Positions 24,311-33,836 are shown, counted from the stretch's first letter. The stretch: 46,841 nt of DNA from Oligoflexia bacterium (GCA_014378465.1 JACMNQ010000005.1:1-46841), one strand, 5' to 3'. Numbers and translations are program-made. The notes: generated by a model not told the origin, from the sequence alone.

Positions 24311-26211
24311 GTTCTGATCCAACCTTGCCCGTTCCTGAACCTTCAAGCCAGTTGCTGCGTCTGATCCTCGACACGCTTCCGAACACGGTGGCGTACGTTG
24401 ACCGGAATCTCGCTTACAAGTTCATCAATTCGACCTACCGGGACTGGCTGGGAGTGGATCCAGAGAAGTTTCTCGGCAAGACGATCCGAGACCTGCTGGG
24501 CGAAGCCTACGCGCTCGCTGAACCTGCCATCCACAGAGCCCAGAACGGCGAAGTCGTGAGCTATGAGAACCGGCTGGTCACCCAGGGAGGCGAGAAGAAG
24601 AACATCGTCTTCACTTACCATCCCGACCTGGACCCCAGCGGAAACGTGAAGGGCTTCGTGATTCTCGGTCGCGATCTCACGGAGCAGCGCCATGCGCAAG
24701 CTTCTCTTGAACAGAGTGCTGAACGATTTCGAACTCATTTTGAGCAAGCTCCCTTCAGCATTCAGATTCTCTCTCCTGATGGCAGGACCCTTCGGGTCAA
24801 TCAGGCCTGGAAGAGGCTGACGGGCCTTTCGGATGACTTCATCGAGAAGTTCATCCTCACCCAGTACAACATGCTCGAAGATCCGGAGCTGAGTCGAAAA
24901 GGCGTTCTGCCTTACGTTCAGCGTGGCATGAAAGGCGAAGTTCTCGCCGTTCCGCCGATGGTCTATGAGGGCGTGGATCTCAATCAGCCCACTCGACAGC
25001 GCTGGATCGAAGCTTTCATCTTTCCGGTGAAAGATGCGGAGGGAGCGATCCAGGAAGTGGTCCTGACCCATTTTGACGTGACTGACCGGGTGCTTGCGGA
25101 GCAGAAGAAGAAACAGAGTGAGGATCTTTTCAGATCGGTGGCCGAAGCGATTCCGCATCTGGTCTGGATCATGAACAGTGAAGGCCGCATCGAGTACACC
25201 AATGAGCGCTGGTTCACTTATACTGGAATGCGTCTTGAAGAGGTGATGAAGCGAGGCTGGAGTGATCTGGTCGATCCCGATCAGCTCGAGTTGGTGAATG
25301 AAGCCTGGGTAAAATCATACTCGACGGGCACTCCTTTCGAAGCGGAGTTCAGGTTCAGGAGAAAAGATGGAGTTTACCGCTGGTTTCTCGTGCGCGGCGT
25401 ACCCCTGCGTGACGACCAGGGGCAGGTGATCCGCTGGTTCGGGACCAACACTGACATCGAGGAGCAGAAGCGCAATGAACAGACCCTGACCGCTGCGATC
25501 ACCGCACGGGATGAATTTCTCTCCATCGCTTCGCACGAACTCAATACGCCGATCACGTCCATGAAGCTGCAATTTGAAATGGCTTCACGGCTCATTGCCC
25601 AGAAGGATCCGCACGGATACGAGCCCGAACGCATTCAGAAGCTGATCAGCGGCACCCTGCGCCAGGTGAGTCGCATGAGTCGGCTGATTGATGACATGCT
25701 GGATGTTTCGCGGGCCACGAGCGGACCTCTCTCCATGCGGCTGGAGACGATTGAACTGAAGCATCTGCTTCAGGAAGTCGTGGAGAAATTTTCGGACCAG
25801 CTCAAGCAACAGGGCACGCAGGTGGAGTTGCAGGCCGACTCCGAAGTGAGCGTGCAGGGAGACCGCGACCGGATCGAACAGGTCTTCACCCATCTTCTGA
25901 CCAATGCGGGTTTGAAGTACGGTGCGGGCAGTCCGGTCAGGATCGTGCTCTCGAGCAACGAACGCGGTGGCGTGATCAGCATGCAGGACCACGGAATCGG
26001 CATCGCGCCGGAGGATCTCGACAGGATCTTCGAGCGTTTCGAACGTGCGATCTCACATCGCAATATCAGTGGACTCGGGCTCGGGCTCTTCATCACTCGC
26101 AGCATCGTGGAGTCTCATCAGGGCCACATTCACGTCACCAGTGAACTCGGCAATGGTTCCATTTTCACGGTCGAGCTTCCTTTTGCACAGCCGACTTCGG
26201 CAGTCACATGA
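24307..26211 (+). CDS. soluble PAS-PAS-PAS sensor histidine kinase
   Basis: A 634-residue kinase with no transmembrane segment. Three PAS domains cover about residues 15-130, 140-270 and 275-395 (ILDTLPNTVAYVDRNLAYKF, FEQAPFSIQILSPDGRTL, VAEAIPHLVWIMNSEGRI). HisKA follows with H410 in IASHELNTPI. The ATPase domain has QDHGIGIAPEDLDRIFERF and SGLGLGLFITR. The N-box reads LLTNAGLKYG, one residue longer between Asn and Lys than the usual NAxKYG. No receiver domain. The GTG start overlaps the SPFH stop; the kinase is translationally coupled to SPFH and to the ATP-grasp gene. It is a paralogue of the 30752-32635 kinase. Confidence 0.9.
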   Translation: MSSDPTLPVPEPSSQLLRLILDTLPNTVAYVDRNLAYKFINSTYRDWLGVDPEKFLGKTIRDLLGEAYALAEPAIHRAQNGEVVSYENRLVTQGGEKKNIVFTYHPDLDPSGNVKGFVILGRDLTEQRHAQASLEQSAERFRTHFEQAPFSIQILSPDGRTLRVNQAWKRLTGLSDDFIEKFILTQYNMLEDPELSRKGVLPYVQRGMKGEVLAVPPMVYEGVDLNQPTRQRWIEAFIFPVKDAEGAIQEVVLTHFDVTDRVLAEQKKKQSEDLFRSVAEAIPHLVWIMNSEGRIEYTNERWFTYTGMRLEEVMKRGWSDLVDPDQLELVNEAWVKSYSTGTPFEAEFRFRRKDGVYRWFLVRGVPLRDDQGQVIRWFGTNTDIEEQKRNEQTLTAAITARDEFLSIASHELNTPITSMKLQFEMASRLIAQKDPHGYEPERIQKLISGTLRQVSRMSRLIDDMLDVSRATSGPLSMRLETIELKHLLQEVVEKFSDQLKQQGTQVELQADSEVSVQGDRDRIEQVFTHLLTNAGLKYGAGSPVRIVLSSNERGGVISMQDHGIGIAPEDLDRIFERFERAISHRNISGLGLGLFITRSIVESHQGHIHVTSELGNGSIFTVELPFAQPTSAVT

Positions 26212-27053
26212 AGATCGGAATCGTCACCTGTGAAAAAATGCCTCACCTCAATCCGCGTGAAAATTCGCTGGTGGAGTGCCTGCGAGCTGAAAAATTCGAG
26301 GTTGTTCCCTATGTCTGGTCTCGTCCTGAGCATGAGAGAAAGAAGTATGACGTCATCCTGATTCGCTCGCCTTGGGATTATTTCGAAAGACTTGAAGAAT
26401 TCAGCGCCTGGCTCGAGAGATTGCCTGCACGGAGGGTATTCAATCCTCGCGAAATTCTGAAGTGGAATCTCGACAAAGTCTACCTCCGTGAACTCGAGTC
26501 CAGGGGGGTGCGCATCGTGCCGACGAAATGGATTCGAAGCGCCACTTCTCAGGATCTTCGGCAGGCGATCGCTTTTTCCGGCTTGAATGAACTGGTTCTG
26601 AAGCCGACCCGTTCTGCCGCCGCTTTCAAGACCGTGCGTTTCAAAAAGACGGAATTGCCGGAATTCGGCCAGTTCGAGGGATTGTCGATGATGCTCCAAC
26701 CGATGGCGCGCGAAATTCTGAGTGAAGGGGAGTGGTCCCTGATCTACTTCGGCGGGCGCTTCAGTCATGCACTTTTGAAAAGACCCGCCTCGGGCGATTT
26801 CAGAGTTCAGTACCTTCACGGAGGTACGGAGTCGCGTGTTGTCGCTCCGGATGCAGCGCTCCTGGACTTTGGCTCACAAGTCATCGAGGCAGTGGGCACG
26901 AAGCTTCTCTACGCACGCGTGGATTTCGTGCGTCTGGAGGGGGTACCTCACCTGATGGAACTCGAAGTGCTTGAGCCGGATCTCTTCTTTCACCTGGATC
27001 CTGAAGCTCCCCGGAGATTCGTGAATGTGCTCAATCAGTTTTTAGCACCCTGA
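26208..27053 (+). CDS. ATP-grasp domain protein
   Basis: A 281-residue protein of the RimK/cycloserine DcsG-like ATP-grasp superfamily, carboxylate-amine ligases in general. Signs are the pre-ATP-grasp domain with SPWDYFERLEEF (about 50-61), KWNLDKVYLRELESRGV, the LVLKPTRSAAAFKT phosphate-binding strand-loop, and the metal-binding MELEVLEPDLFFHLDP near the C terminus. It starts at an ATGA overlap with the histidine kinase, so SPFH, kinase and ATP-grasp are one operon. Substrate unknown; a link to envelope stress is contextual only. Confidence 0.8.
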   Translation: MKIGIVTCEKMPHLNPRENSLVECLRAEKFEVVPYVWSRPEHERKKYDVILIRSPWDYFERLEEFSAWLERLPARRVFNPREILKWNLDKVYLRELESRGVRIVPTKWIRSATSQDLRQAIAFSGLNELVLKPTRSAAAFKTVRFKKTELPEFGQFEGLSMMLQPMAREILSEGEWSLIYFGGRFSHALLKRPASGDFRVQYLHGGTESRVVAPDAALLDFGSQVIEAVGTKLLYARVDFVRLEGVPHLMELEVLEPDLFFHLDPEAPRRFVNVLNQFLAP

Positions 27054-27348
27054 GTGTCTCCAGTTGAACGGAGTTGGAGTTCATGAAGAAAACTTCACTG
27101 CCGTCCTTCGATTCGCTGACGGAGCCTCAGTCATCCATTCCTGTTCGATCGTCAGCGGTGGAGGTACCATCGTCGGGTCTACCGTCATTCGTTGAACGAA
27201 GGGGGCATGCCTGACTGGCGTGCCCCGACTCTGAGTGAAGCCAATCATCTTTTCGACAACGGAACCTTTCCTTCCAATGATGTATCGGGCGTGGGGAAAA
27301 TGATCAGACCAGCGCATTCTGCGTACGCACGGGCACATCCTGGGTGCA

Positions 27349-28095
27349 CTACCTCGGCGAAATTTTCGGGACGTCCTGACAGAGGATCTTCAGTCCATCG
27401 TGGTGAAGTTTCGCTGAAAGACGATCCAGAACGATGCTGCCGCGAAGGGAGTGAATCTGCGCTTCCAGGTAGCGCCGCGTGAGCGAGAGGGTGGATGGCA
27501 GCTCCTGCCAACGGGCCTGGGTCTCATGCAGGGGCGAGAGATTCGCGGCTCGAATGATGGATTCCAGAATGTGGCGAGTGGAGCAGAAGTAGGCGGCGGA
27601 GTCTTCGAGATCATTCAGGTGTTTTGTGGCCACGGTACTGAGTTCAGCATAGGGTTCATCTGAAACTTCATCTGATTTTGCGGTTGCGGACAGAAGTTGT
27701 TTCACGAGCTGACTGGTGGGGAAGGCCCGCAGAAGTTTCGGAATGGGTCTCGACGGGCGACCCCGGTCAGCGGCAGAATAGCCCGGCACGGTGTCCATTG
27801 AAGCGAACTCATCACACATCAGGCCGATACCGTGTCGCTGGTAGAGTTCCGCCTCGGCATCAAATTTTCGAGCTGTGAGAAGCGTGAGTTCCTCGCTGCC
27901 GATCAGAAGCCAGGACACGAGCGCGGAGGCTCCGCCTGACTCACGCGAGTAAAGTGGCAGCCGAGCCTGGTTGAGAACGATGGCGTCACGCAGGTGCTTT
28001 TCGAAGCAGTGAGTTTCACTTGCATGTGCACCGGGAGGAGCTAGAGTGGTCAGGCTGAAGAGGCCGATGGCTAAAAACCGATGGAGTTGGCGCAT
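27349..28095 (-). CDS. exported helical hypothetical protein
   Basis: About 248 residues with a signal peptide (MRQLHRFLAIGLFSLTTLAP, cleaved near AHAS). The mature part is mostly helical with four or five Cys residues (HCFEKH, LMCDEF, YFCSTR, LCQD) that could form disulphides. No family is recognised. The ATG at 28095 is preferred because it begins the signal peptide; the frame is open to 28110. The neighbouring genes lie on the other strand, so it is monocistronic. The 295 bases between it and the ATP-grasp gene hold no clear gene. Confidence 0.65.
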   Translation of the reverse strand: MRQLHRFLAIGLFSLTTLAPPGAHASETHCFEKHLRDAIVLNQARLPLYSRESGGASALVSWLLIGSEELTLLTARKFDAEAELYQRHGIGLMCDEFASMDTVPGYSAADRGRPSRPIPKLLRAFPTSQLVKQLLSATAKSDEVSDEPYAELSTVATKHLNDLEDSAAYFCSTRHILESIIRAANLSPLHETQARWQELPSTLSLTRRYLEAQIHSLRGSIVLDRLSAKLHHDGLKILCQDVPKISPR

Positions 28096-28127
28096 GCGGA
28101 TCCTTTCCACCTCACGCCGTAACTTAT

Positions 28128-28478
28128 ATGACGCATAATGTCAATTTTATTCTTTTGGGCTTTTATCTTGCGTTTTTAACACTTCATTTCGCTTATGCAG
28201 TGGTTCTCATTCGCAGCGAGCGAGACTCTCTGAAGTTCGGTAAAATTTCGAGACCCGGCCTGATCCTGAGCTCGTTGGTTCTCCTGAACGGGATTTCAGC
28301 GAGTGCGATCGTGTGGACCGCCCCGCTCTGGATCGGGTTGAACATCGCCTGGCACGTGGTTTTGCTGCTGGATGAAGGAGTGCACGTTTTCAAGCGGAGA
28401 AGCCGGCATCGCTGGCCTTTTCTCGTCAATCACGTCGCGTTCTGTCTGATTCTGGCCGCGGCCTTCCATCTGAATTGA
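28128..28478 (+). CDS. small four-helix membrane protein
   Basis: A 116-residue protein with four hydrophobic segments (about 5-25, 45-62, 68-85, 97-114) and basic loops (RRSRHR). It diverges from the exported-protein gene. No family recognised; the start lies in a short intergenic region of 32 bases, so the promoters of the two divergent genes must overlap. Confidence 0.6.
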   Translation: MTHNVNFILLGFYLAFLTLHFAYAVVLIRSERDSLKFGKISRPGLILSSLVLLNGISASAIVWTAPLWIGLNIAWHVVLLLDEGVHVFKRRSRHRWPFLVNHVAFCLILAAAFHLN

Positions 28479-28500
28479 ATCGTGCCGGCCTTGCCCTGGA

Positions 28501-28701
28501 TCAGTCTTTCGGCCGAGGCCCCTGCAGCTTCTTCTTCAGCTCTTCCGGATCATTCTCATTCTTCTCCGCAAGAGTCCTGACTTCGATCAGGTGATGTTCC
28601 TGATCGCGAGTCAGTTCATCGCGCGCCATTTCAACCAGCCCATTGCGAAGTTCCTTCACGGTCAGTGTCCCTTTGATGAATTCGATGCAGGCGATGCACA
28701 T
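28501..28701 (-). CDS. small CxxC protein downstream of acyl-CoA dehydrogenase
   Basis: A 66-residue polar protein beginning MCIACIEFIKGTL, with a CIAC pair, followed by a charged helical part (KNENDPEELKKKLQG). It starts two bases after the stop codon of the acyl-CoA dehydrogenase gene, so it is likely co-transcribed. Family unknown. The frame is open upstream to 28743, but that extension lies inside the dehydrogenase gene. Confidence 0.6.
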   Translation of the reverse strand: MCIACIEFIKGTLTVKELRNGLVEMARDELTRDQEHHLIEVRTLAEKNENDPEELKKKLQGPRPKD

Positions 28702-28702
28702 G

Positions 28703-30460
28703 TTACACCGTATCCCAGATGTACTTCTCATTCTCAAAGGCATGGTCGGCCAGTGACTTGATCAGTTCGTCATCATTGTTGTCGATCTTGTTGAAATTGG
28801 ATTTCGTCCGGCGCCGGACCTGTCCGGAGAAGACCTGGAGGATCTCGATTTCCTTTTCGGCGGCCTTTTCACCGTTCTTCCGAATCGATGCATCCACACG
28901 GGAGAGCACCGCTGAAAGAACGAAGAGATCGATCATGATGTCCGCCAGGCGTTTCGTCGCGAACTGCTTGCCGATGATGTTCTTGCCGTGTTTGCGCAGA
29001 ATGCGGTCCGCGGCCACGGAGAGATCGCGGGTCGCTTCTTCGAAGATCGCCGCGTGAGTGGCGAGCAGGGGGTGCAGCTGAGTGAAAGTGCCCTTGCCGG
29101 TCTTCACGCCGGTGGTCTGCTTCACACGCTTGATCGCGTAATCCGACATGACCCCGAAGCCCTTGATCGGATCATTGAAGATGCCTTCGAGGGATTTGGA
29201 GAGGGCGCTGAGTTCCTTGCCCACGTCATTCATCGCGGTGAGGGCGATGTAAAGTCTCAAAATGTCGTTGGTACCTTCGAAAATCCGGTTGATGCGGCAA
29301 TCGCGCACGATGCGCTCATAGGGATACTCGCACATGTAGCCATTGCCCCCTGCGGCCTGGAGCGCTTCATCGGCCGTGCGCCAAAGGCACTCGGAAGCGA
29401 AGACCTTGCTGATGGCCGCTTCGACCCCGTAGTCCTTGTAGCCCTGGTCAATGAGACCGGCGACCAGGTTGACCACGGACTCCGTCGCGTAACAATCGAC
29501 GATCATGTGTCCAAGCTTCTGCTTGATGAGGCCGTAGTCCGCGATCGACTTGCCGAACTGCTGACGTTCTTTGCATTGTTTAGCCGTCAGTTCGATGAGA
29601 GTTTTCATGGCGCCCGTTGAGCCGCCGCCGAGCCCGGTCCGTCCCGAATTCAGAACATTCATGGCGACCTTGAAGCCTTTGCCCGGCTCTCCGATCACGT
29701 TGGCCTGGGGAATGCGAACATTGTCGAACATCACCGTGGTCGTGTTGCTTGCCCGCAATCCCATTTTATCTTCATGGGGCCCGGTGCTGATGCCGGCCAT
29801 GTCTTTGGTCACGATGAAAGCGGTCATCTGGCCACTTTCGCCTTCGGTCTTGGCGAAGACCGTATAGAAGTCCGCGATGCCGCCATTGGTGATCCAGAGT
29901 TTCTGGCCGTTCAGAATCCAGGAGTCGCCGTCGCGGACCGCTTTGGTCTTGATCGCGGCTGCATCAGAGCCCGCGCCGGGTTCGGTGAGGCAGAACGCCG
30001 CGATCATTTCGCCACTCGCGAGCTTGGGATAGTATTTCGCTTTCTGCTCATCAGTGCCGAAGAGGAGAAGAGCGCGCATGCCGATGGAGCTGTGGGCACC
30101 GGCCGTGATCGCGATCGAAGCGTCGTACTTGGCCAGTTCCTGCAGTGTGCGCGAGTATGCCGTGCTGTTCATGCCCATGCCGCCGAACTCTTCAGGAATG
30201 ATCAGACTGAAAAGTCCAAGTTCGCGCATCTCTTTCAGCACCTCAGTCGGCAGTTCACCGGCCCGGTCCCATTTTCGAGACTCATCTCCTCGACCCTTGA
30301 AAGCGGCACTCAGGGAGTCAATCACGCCCTTCAGGAGCTCGCGGTCCGTCTCGGAGATCTGGGGGTACGGGAGAATGATCTCCTCCTCAATGTTGCCCAT
30401 GCAGAGCGATCTCATGAAACTTGAAGTGACTTTGTCGATCTGATTCGGGATCTTGTCCAT
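28703..30460 (-). CDS. acyl-CoA dehydrogenase (VLCAD/ACAD9-like long form)
   Basis: FAD-dependent dehydrogenase for the first step of fatty-acid beta-oxidation. Typical motifs: LTEPGAGSDAAAIKT (signature 1), WITNGG, and a C-terminal RINRIFEGTNDILRL with the EGTN motif in which the Glu is the candidate catalytic base. About 585 residues, with roughly 200 residues beyond the core, as in very-long-chain enzymes. The ATG at 30460 has GGAG nine bases upstream; the frame extends to a TTG at 30532. The adjacent small CxxC gene follows directly. Between 30532 and 30751 no gene is seen; there is a run of nine or ten G near 30562. Confidence 0.93.
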   Translation of the reverse strand: MDKIPNQIDKVTSSFMRSLCMGNIEEEIILPYPQISETDRELLKGVIDSLSAAFKGRGDESRKWDRAGELPTEVLKEMRELGLFSLIIPEEFGGMGMNSTAYSRTLQELAKYDASIAITAGAHSSIGMRALLLFGTDEQKAKYYPKLASGEMIAAFCLTEPGAGSDAAAIKTKAVRDGDSWILNGQKLWITNGGIADFYTVFAKTEGESGQMTAFIVTKDMAGISTGPHEDKMGLRASNTTTVMFDNVRIPQANVIGEPGKGFKVAMNVLNSGRTGLGGGSTGAMKTLIELTAKQCKERQQFGKSIADYGLIKQKLGHMIVDCYATESVVNLVAGLIDQGYKDYGVEAAISKVFASECLWRTADEALQAAGGNGYMCEYPYERIVRDCRINRIFEGTNDILRLYIALTAMNDVGKELSALSKSLEGIFNDPIKGFGVMSDYAIKRVKQTTGVKTGKGTFTQLHPLLATHAAIFEEATRDLSVAADRILRKHGKNIIGKQFATKRLADIMIDLFVLSAVLSRVDASIRKNGEKAAEKEIEILQVFSGQVRRRTKSNFNKIDNNDDELIKSLADHAFENEKYIWDTV

Positions 30461-30751
30461 TTGCAGCTGCTCCAAAAGGTGATTTTCTTTCGTGATTTTC
30501 TCAATGATCCCTGATTGCGACGAACTAGGCAAACTTGTTTGATGAAGAATCCTTCAGAAGTGGGGGGGGGTGGTGACTGATTTTTGACGGTCCTTGAGCG
30601 CCCGTCTGATTCCGGGGGGATTGCCAGCTCTTCGCGGTAGGGTCAATTTCCGGGTTCGCTTCAAGCGACTTTTTGCGCTAGACACCGGAATTTCAAATGA
30701 GTTTCGATTCAATTCAGCTCCAGCACCAACAGTCAGGATGTGAAGTGCCTT

Positions 30752-32635
30752 TCAGGTCGGCTGCGAAAGGGGCAGTGTGACCTTGAATGTGGATCCTTGC
30801 CCAGCGTCACTGGTGACTTCAATCCGTCCATGGTGCGCGCCGATGATCTGGGCGGTGATATAAAGGCCCAATCCGAGGCCCGCGAAGTGAGTCGAAGAGG
30901 CCGCGCGCTCAAAACGCCGAAAGATTCGGTCGTGATCCGCTTTTCCAATCCCGATGCCCTGGTCCTGAATGCTCAGGACGGCAGACTCCGATGTCCTGTG
31001 GAGTTTGAGATGGATGGGTGAGCGATTGCCGTACTTGATCGCGTTGGTGATCAGATTCGTGACGACCTGCTCGATCCTGCTCGGGTCGCACTCGCAGAAA
31101 ATGGCTGGCTCCAGAGTGCTGGTCAGGGACGCTCGGGCTTCGTTGACTTCAGGCTCGAGTCGCTGAATCACTTCTTTCACGATTTCGGTCAGATCGATGC
31201 GAACCGGCATGAGCTTCATCTTGTCCGTTCTCATCTTTGAAACGTCCAGAAGATTGTCGACCAGGCCGATCAGGCGGTTCAGCTGTTGGTCCGAGATGTC
31301 CAGAAGTTGCTTCAGCTTTTCAGGCCGCAGGCCCTCCACTTCCTGGGTCGTGAAGGCGCGTCGCAGGATCTGGAGTCCCACTTTGAGCGGGGTGATGGGA
31401 GTCTTCAGCTCATGGGACGCGATGCTGATGAAATCCTCCCTCAGTTGCAGCGCTTTCTGCGTGGCTTCGAGCGCGCGCGATTTTTCATCTTCGCCGCGCT
31501 TCCGGTCGGAAATATCCATGACAATGCCTGACATTCGCTCCGGCTTGCCGTTTTGGTTGACCAGAACCTGACCCCGGCTGAGGTGCCAGGCGATCTGGCC
31601 GTTTTTCCTCCGAAGTCGGTATTCAACGCAATAGGGAGCCCGTTTTTCAAGTCCCTGGGCGAGGGCAGTGGAGACCGCTTCGCGGTCTTCCGGAAGCACG
31701 AGTGAAAGAAATCCTTCAATGGTTCCATCAAAGAATTTTGGGTCCTGCTCCAGCATTTCCTCGGTCTTGCCGAGCCAGCGGACCTTTCCGTCTCCTGCGA
31801 GATTCCAATCCCAGGCGCCGATGGCCGCTGCGCTGAGTGCGAATTTGAACTGGTCAGATGTGGAACGGAGAGTCTCTTGCGTGTCCTTCTCGTCCGTGAC
31901 GTCAATCATGATTCCGCGCTGCGCGATGGCCTTCTTGTTTTCACAGATGACTGAAACCATGTTTCGAAGCCAGATGGCTTGGCCGTCCGCCGCGATCATT
32001 CGGTAATCGATGGTGTGCGGAAGGCACGCTGACGTGGCTTTGCGGTGCGTGCGTTCCACTCGCTCCCGGTCGTCGACATGGATGTGAGCGAGCCAGAAGT
32101 CGGGCTCCTGTGTCCAACGTTCCACTGAATAGCCAAGGATGTTTCTGGATTGATCGCTCATGAAAGTGAAATGAAAGGGGTCGACGTCCGCTTCCCAGAC
32201 CATTCCATTCACGGAGTTGACCAGGTCGAGGTATTGCTTCTGGGCGCGGGTCCTTTCAGCTTCCGCCGCTTTTCGCTGAGTCGCATCGATGCCCATGCCG
32301 ATGATGAACTGAACCGAACCATCGGGATTGAGCGAACAGGTGTTTCGCCATTCAATCCAGCGAAGCGAACCGTCCTTCGCGACCCAGTGATTTTCAAAGC
32401 TCTGAGGAAAGTCACCTGATGTCACCTTGCCAAGAACTTTCCGGATATTCTCCCGGTCCTCCGGCAGCAGCAGAAGATCCCAGAAAATCCGATTCAGAAC
32501 TTCAGCGGCGCGGTATCCCGTCGCGGCTTCACAGGCAGGGTTGAAGCGCACGATTCTGCCTTCACGATCGGAAACGATCACCAGCGACGCGAGGGTGTCG
32601 ATGATCAAGTCGGCGAGTGTGGGAGCGTCAGCCAT
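30752..32635 (-). CDS. soluble PAS-PAS-PAS sensor histidine kinase, second copy
   Basis: A 627-residue kinase like the one at 24307-26211. PAS domains cover about 8-125 (IIDTLASLVIVSDREGRI), 130-255 and 265-385 (IGAWDWNLAGDGKVRW). HisKA has IASHELKTPITPLK with the His near residue 408. The ATPase domain has a standard N-box (NAIKYG), QDQGIGIGKADHDRIFRRFE and FAGLGLGLYI. No transmembrane helix or receiver. It is transcribed alone, so its response regulator lies elsewhere or is one of the orphan receivers. Confidence 0.92.
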   Translation of the reverse strand: MADAPTLADLIIDTLASLVIVSDREGRIVRFNPACEAATGYRAAEVLNRIFWDLLLLPEDRENIRKVLGKVTSGDFPQSFENHWVAKDGSLRWIEWRNTCSLNPDGSVQFIIGMGIDATQRKAAEAERTRAQKQYLDLVNSVNGMVWEADVDPFHFTFMSDQSRNILGYSVERWTQEPDFWLAHIHVDDRERVERTHRKATSACLPHTIDYRMIAADGQAIWLRNMVSVICENKKAIAQRGIMIDVTDEKDTQETLRSTSDQFKFALSAAAIGAWDWNLAGDGKVRWLGKTEEMLEQDPKFFDGTIEGFLSLVLPEDREAVSTALAQGLEKRAPYCVEYRLRRKNGQIAWHLSRGQVLVNQNGKPERMSGIVMDISDRKRGEDEKSRALEATQKALQLREDFISIASHELKTPITPLKVGLQILRRAFTTQEVEGLRPEKLKQLLDISDQQLNRLIGLVDNLLDVSKMRTDKMKLMPVRIDLTEIVKEVIQRLEPEVNEARASLTSTLEPAIFCECDPSRIEQVVTNLITNAIKYGNRSPIHLKLHRTSESAVLSIQDQGIGIGKADHDRIFRRFERAASSTHFAGLGLGLYITAQIIGAHHGRIEVTSDAGQGSTFKVTLPLSQPT

Positions 32636-32742
32636 GGTATTTTCTTACCTGATGTTTTGAGCGGAGTCCACTTGTCGGGTGTCCTGCAACCGTGCATCAG
32701 GACAAGCGTCACGACGAACCGCAGCCGGAATCAGACGAGCTG

Positions 32743-32898
32743 TCAGAGAAGGAGAAGCGAGTCCACGAGTTCATGCGTTTTGAACTGTTGCAAGCGTGCG
32801 TGCTCGAGCCTCCCACTTTCAAAGGGAACTCCTGAGAGGATTTCTTTCACCACACTGACCTGCGAATCAAATTGAAATCGAAGTTTCAACTTCTTCAT
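32743..32898 (-). CDS. possible 51-residue small protein
   Basis: An ORF starting MKKLKLRFQFDSQVSVVKEI and ending VDSLLLL. Its ATG overlaps (ATGA) the stop of another small ORF upstream. Composition is protein-like, but there is no clear ribosome-binding site and no recognised family. The surrounding 500 bases (32636-33149) hold no other gene. Confidence 0.28.
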   Translation of the reverse strand: MKKLKLRFQFDSQVSVVKEILSGVPFESGRLEHARLQQFKTHELVDSLLLL

Positions 32899-33038
32899 TT
32901 TGATAGCGCGCGCTTGTTGAGCAGGAACGCGCGCGCCATCGAGTCACAAGCCATGACGACGTCCAGGTCGAGGGGGTTTCGTCCGGAGGCAGCATCGCGC
33001 GCGGGGGCTCCTGAGATCAGGCTTATGCCGTGAGTCAT
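32895..33038 (-). CDS. possible 47-residue small protein
   Basis: An ORF starting MTHGISLISGAPARDA and ending AFLLNKRALSK, overlapping the start of the next small ORF by four bases. It could equally be the remains of a larger gene, since the same strand is open for only a few codons further up. Function unknown. Confidence 0.25.
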   Translation of the reverse strand: MTHGISLISGAPARDAASGRNPLDLDVVMACDSMARAFLLNKRALSK

Positions 33039-33149
33039 CGCGAGCACTTCATGAGCTCACCGTGAAAATGGGCGTTGCCTCGCTGATGAACGTCGAGTTT
33101 TCTCTGAGTTCTAGACGATCTGCATAAAATTCGGTAGACCGAGTTTCGC

Positions 33150-33836
33150 ATGAAAAAGCTGATTCTTGGAATCGTTGAATTTCGCCGCAAAGTACAAGCC
33201 GGATACCGAGAAGCGTTCGGTCGACTTGCGGTCGGTCAGTCCCCGGATACTTTATTCATCGCGTGTTCGGACAGCCGGGTGGTTCCCAATACCTTCGCGT
33301 CGACCAATCCGGGAGACCTTTTCGTTCTGCGAAATATGGGCAATCTCATTCCTCCCTGTGATGAGCACGGCATCGCTCTGAGCGATGAGTCCGAGGCGGC
33401 CGCCATTGAATTTTCAATCGACACTCTGAATGTGAACAACATCATCGTCTGCGGCCATTCGGAATGTGGAGCCATGCGAGCGCTGATCGGAGACCGTCAG
33501 AAAGTTCAGTTGCCGAATCTCAAAAAGTGGCTCCGTCATGGAGACGAAGCCGTACTGAGGCTGCAGTCGGGCCTTGCCCTGGATTCGACGCTTTCGGCGC
33601 ACAATCAGCTCTCGCAGGTCAACGTCCTGCTGCAGATCGAACACATCAAGTCCTATCCGGCAGTCCGAAAGCGGATCGAAGAAGGAAAACTCGGCGTCCA
33701 CGGCTGGTGGTTCGATATCGCCAGGGCGGACGTCTACGCTTACGAAGAGCCGCTCAACCGCTTCGTACTCATCGATGAAGTCGAAGCGGAAAGACTCCTC
33801 GAGCAGTTCGAAGCCGCTCGAGCCAGTCCGGGCTGA
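33150..33836 (+). CDS. beta-class carbonic anhydrase
   Basis: Zinc enzyme interconverting CO2 and bicarbonate. Zinc ligands are C39, H103 and C106 in the motifs ACSDSR (D41/R43 form the catalytic dyad) and CGHSECGA. NPGDLFVLRNMGN is the third typical signature. The 228-residue length is usual. It is monocistronic, preceded by about 500 bases with no clear gene. Confidence 0.95.
   Translation: MKKLILGIVEFRRKVQAGYREAFGRLAVGQSPDTLFIACSDSRVVPNTFASTNPGDLFVLRNMGNLIPPCDEHGIALSDESEAAAIEFSIDTLNVNNIIVCGHSECGAMRALIGDRQKVQLPNLKKWLRHGDEAVLRLQSGLALDSTLSAHNQLSQVNVLLQIEHIKSYPAVRKRIEEGKLGVHGWWFDIARADVYAYEEPLNRFVLIDEVEAERLLEQFEAARASPG

Noticed and set aside
27054..27348. Protein-like pieces between the ATP-grasp and exported-protein genes (for example DWRAPTLSEANHLF in the frame of 27192, FADGASVIHSCSIV in another)
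   Set aside because: Frames are short, interrupted and without a start or site; faint similarity to DUF1566-type repeats is not enough to call a gene.
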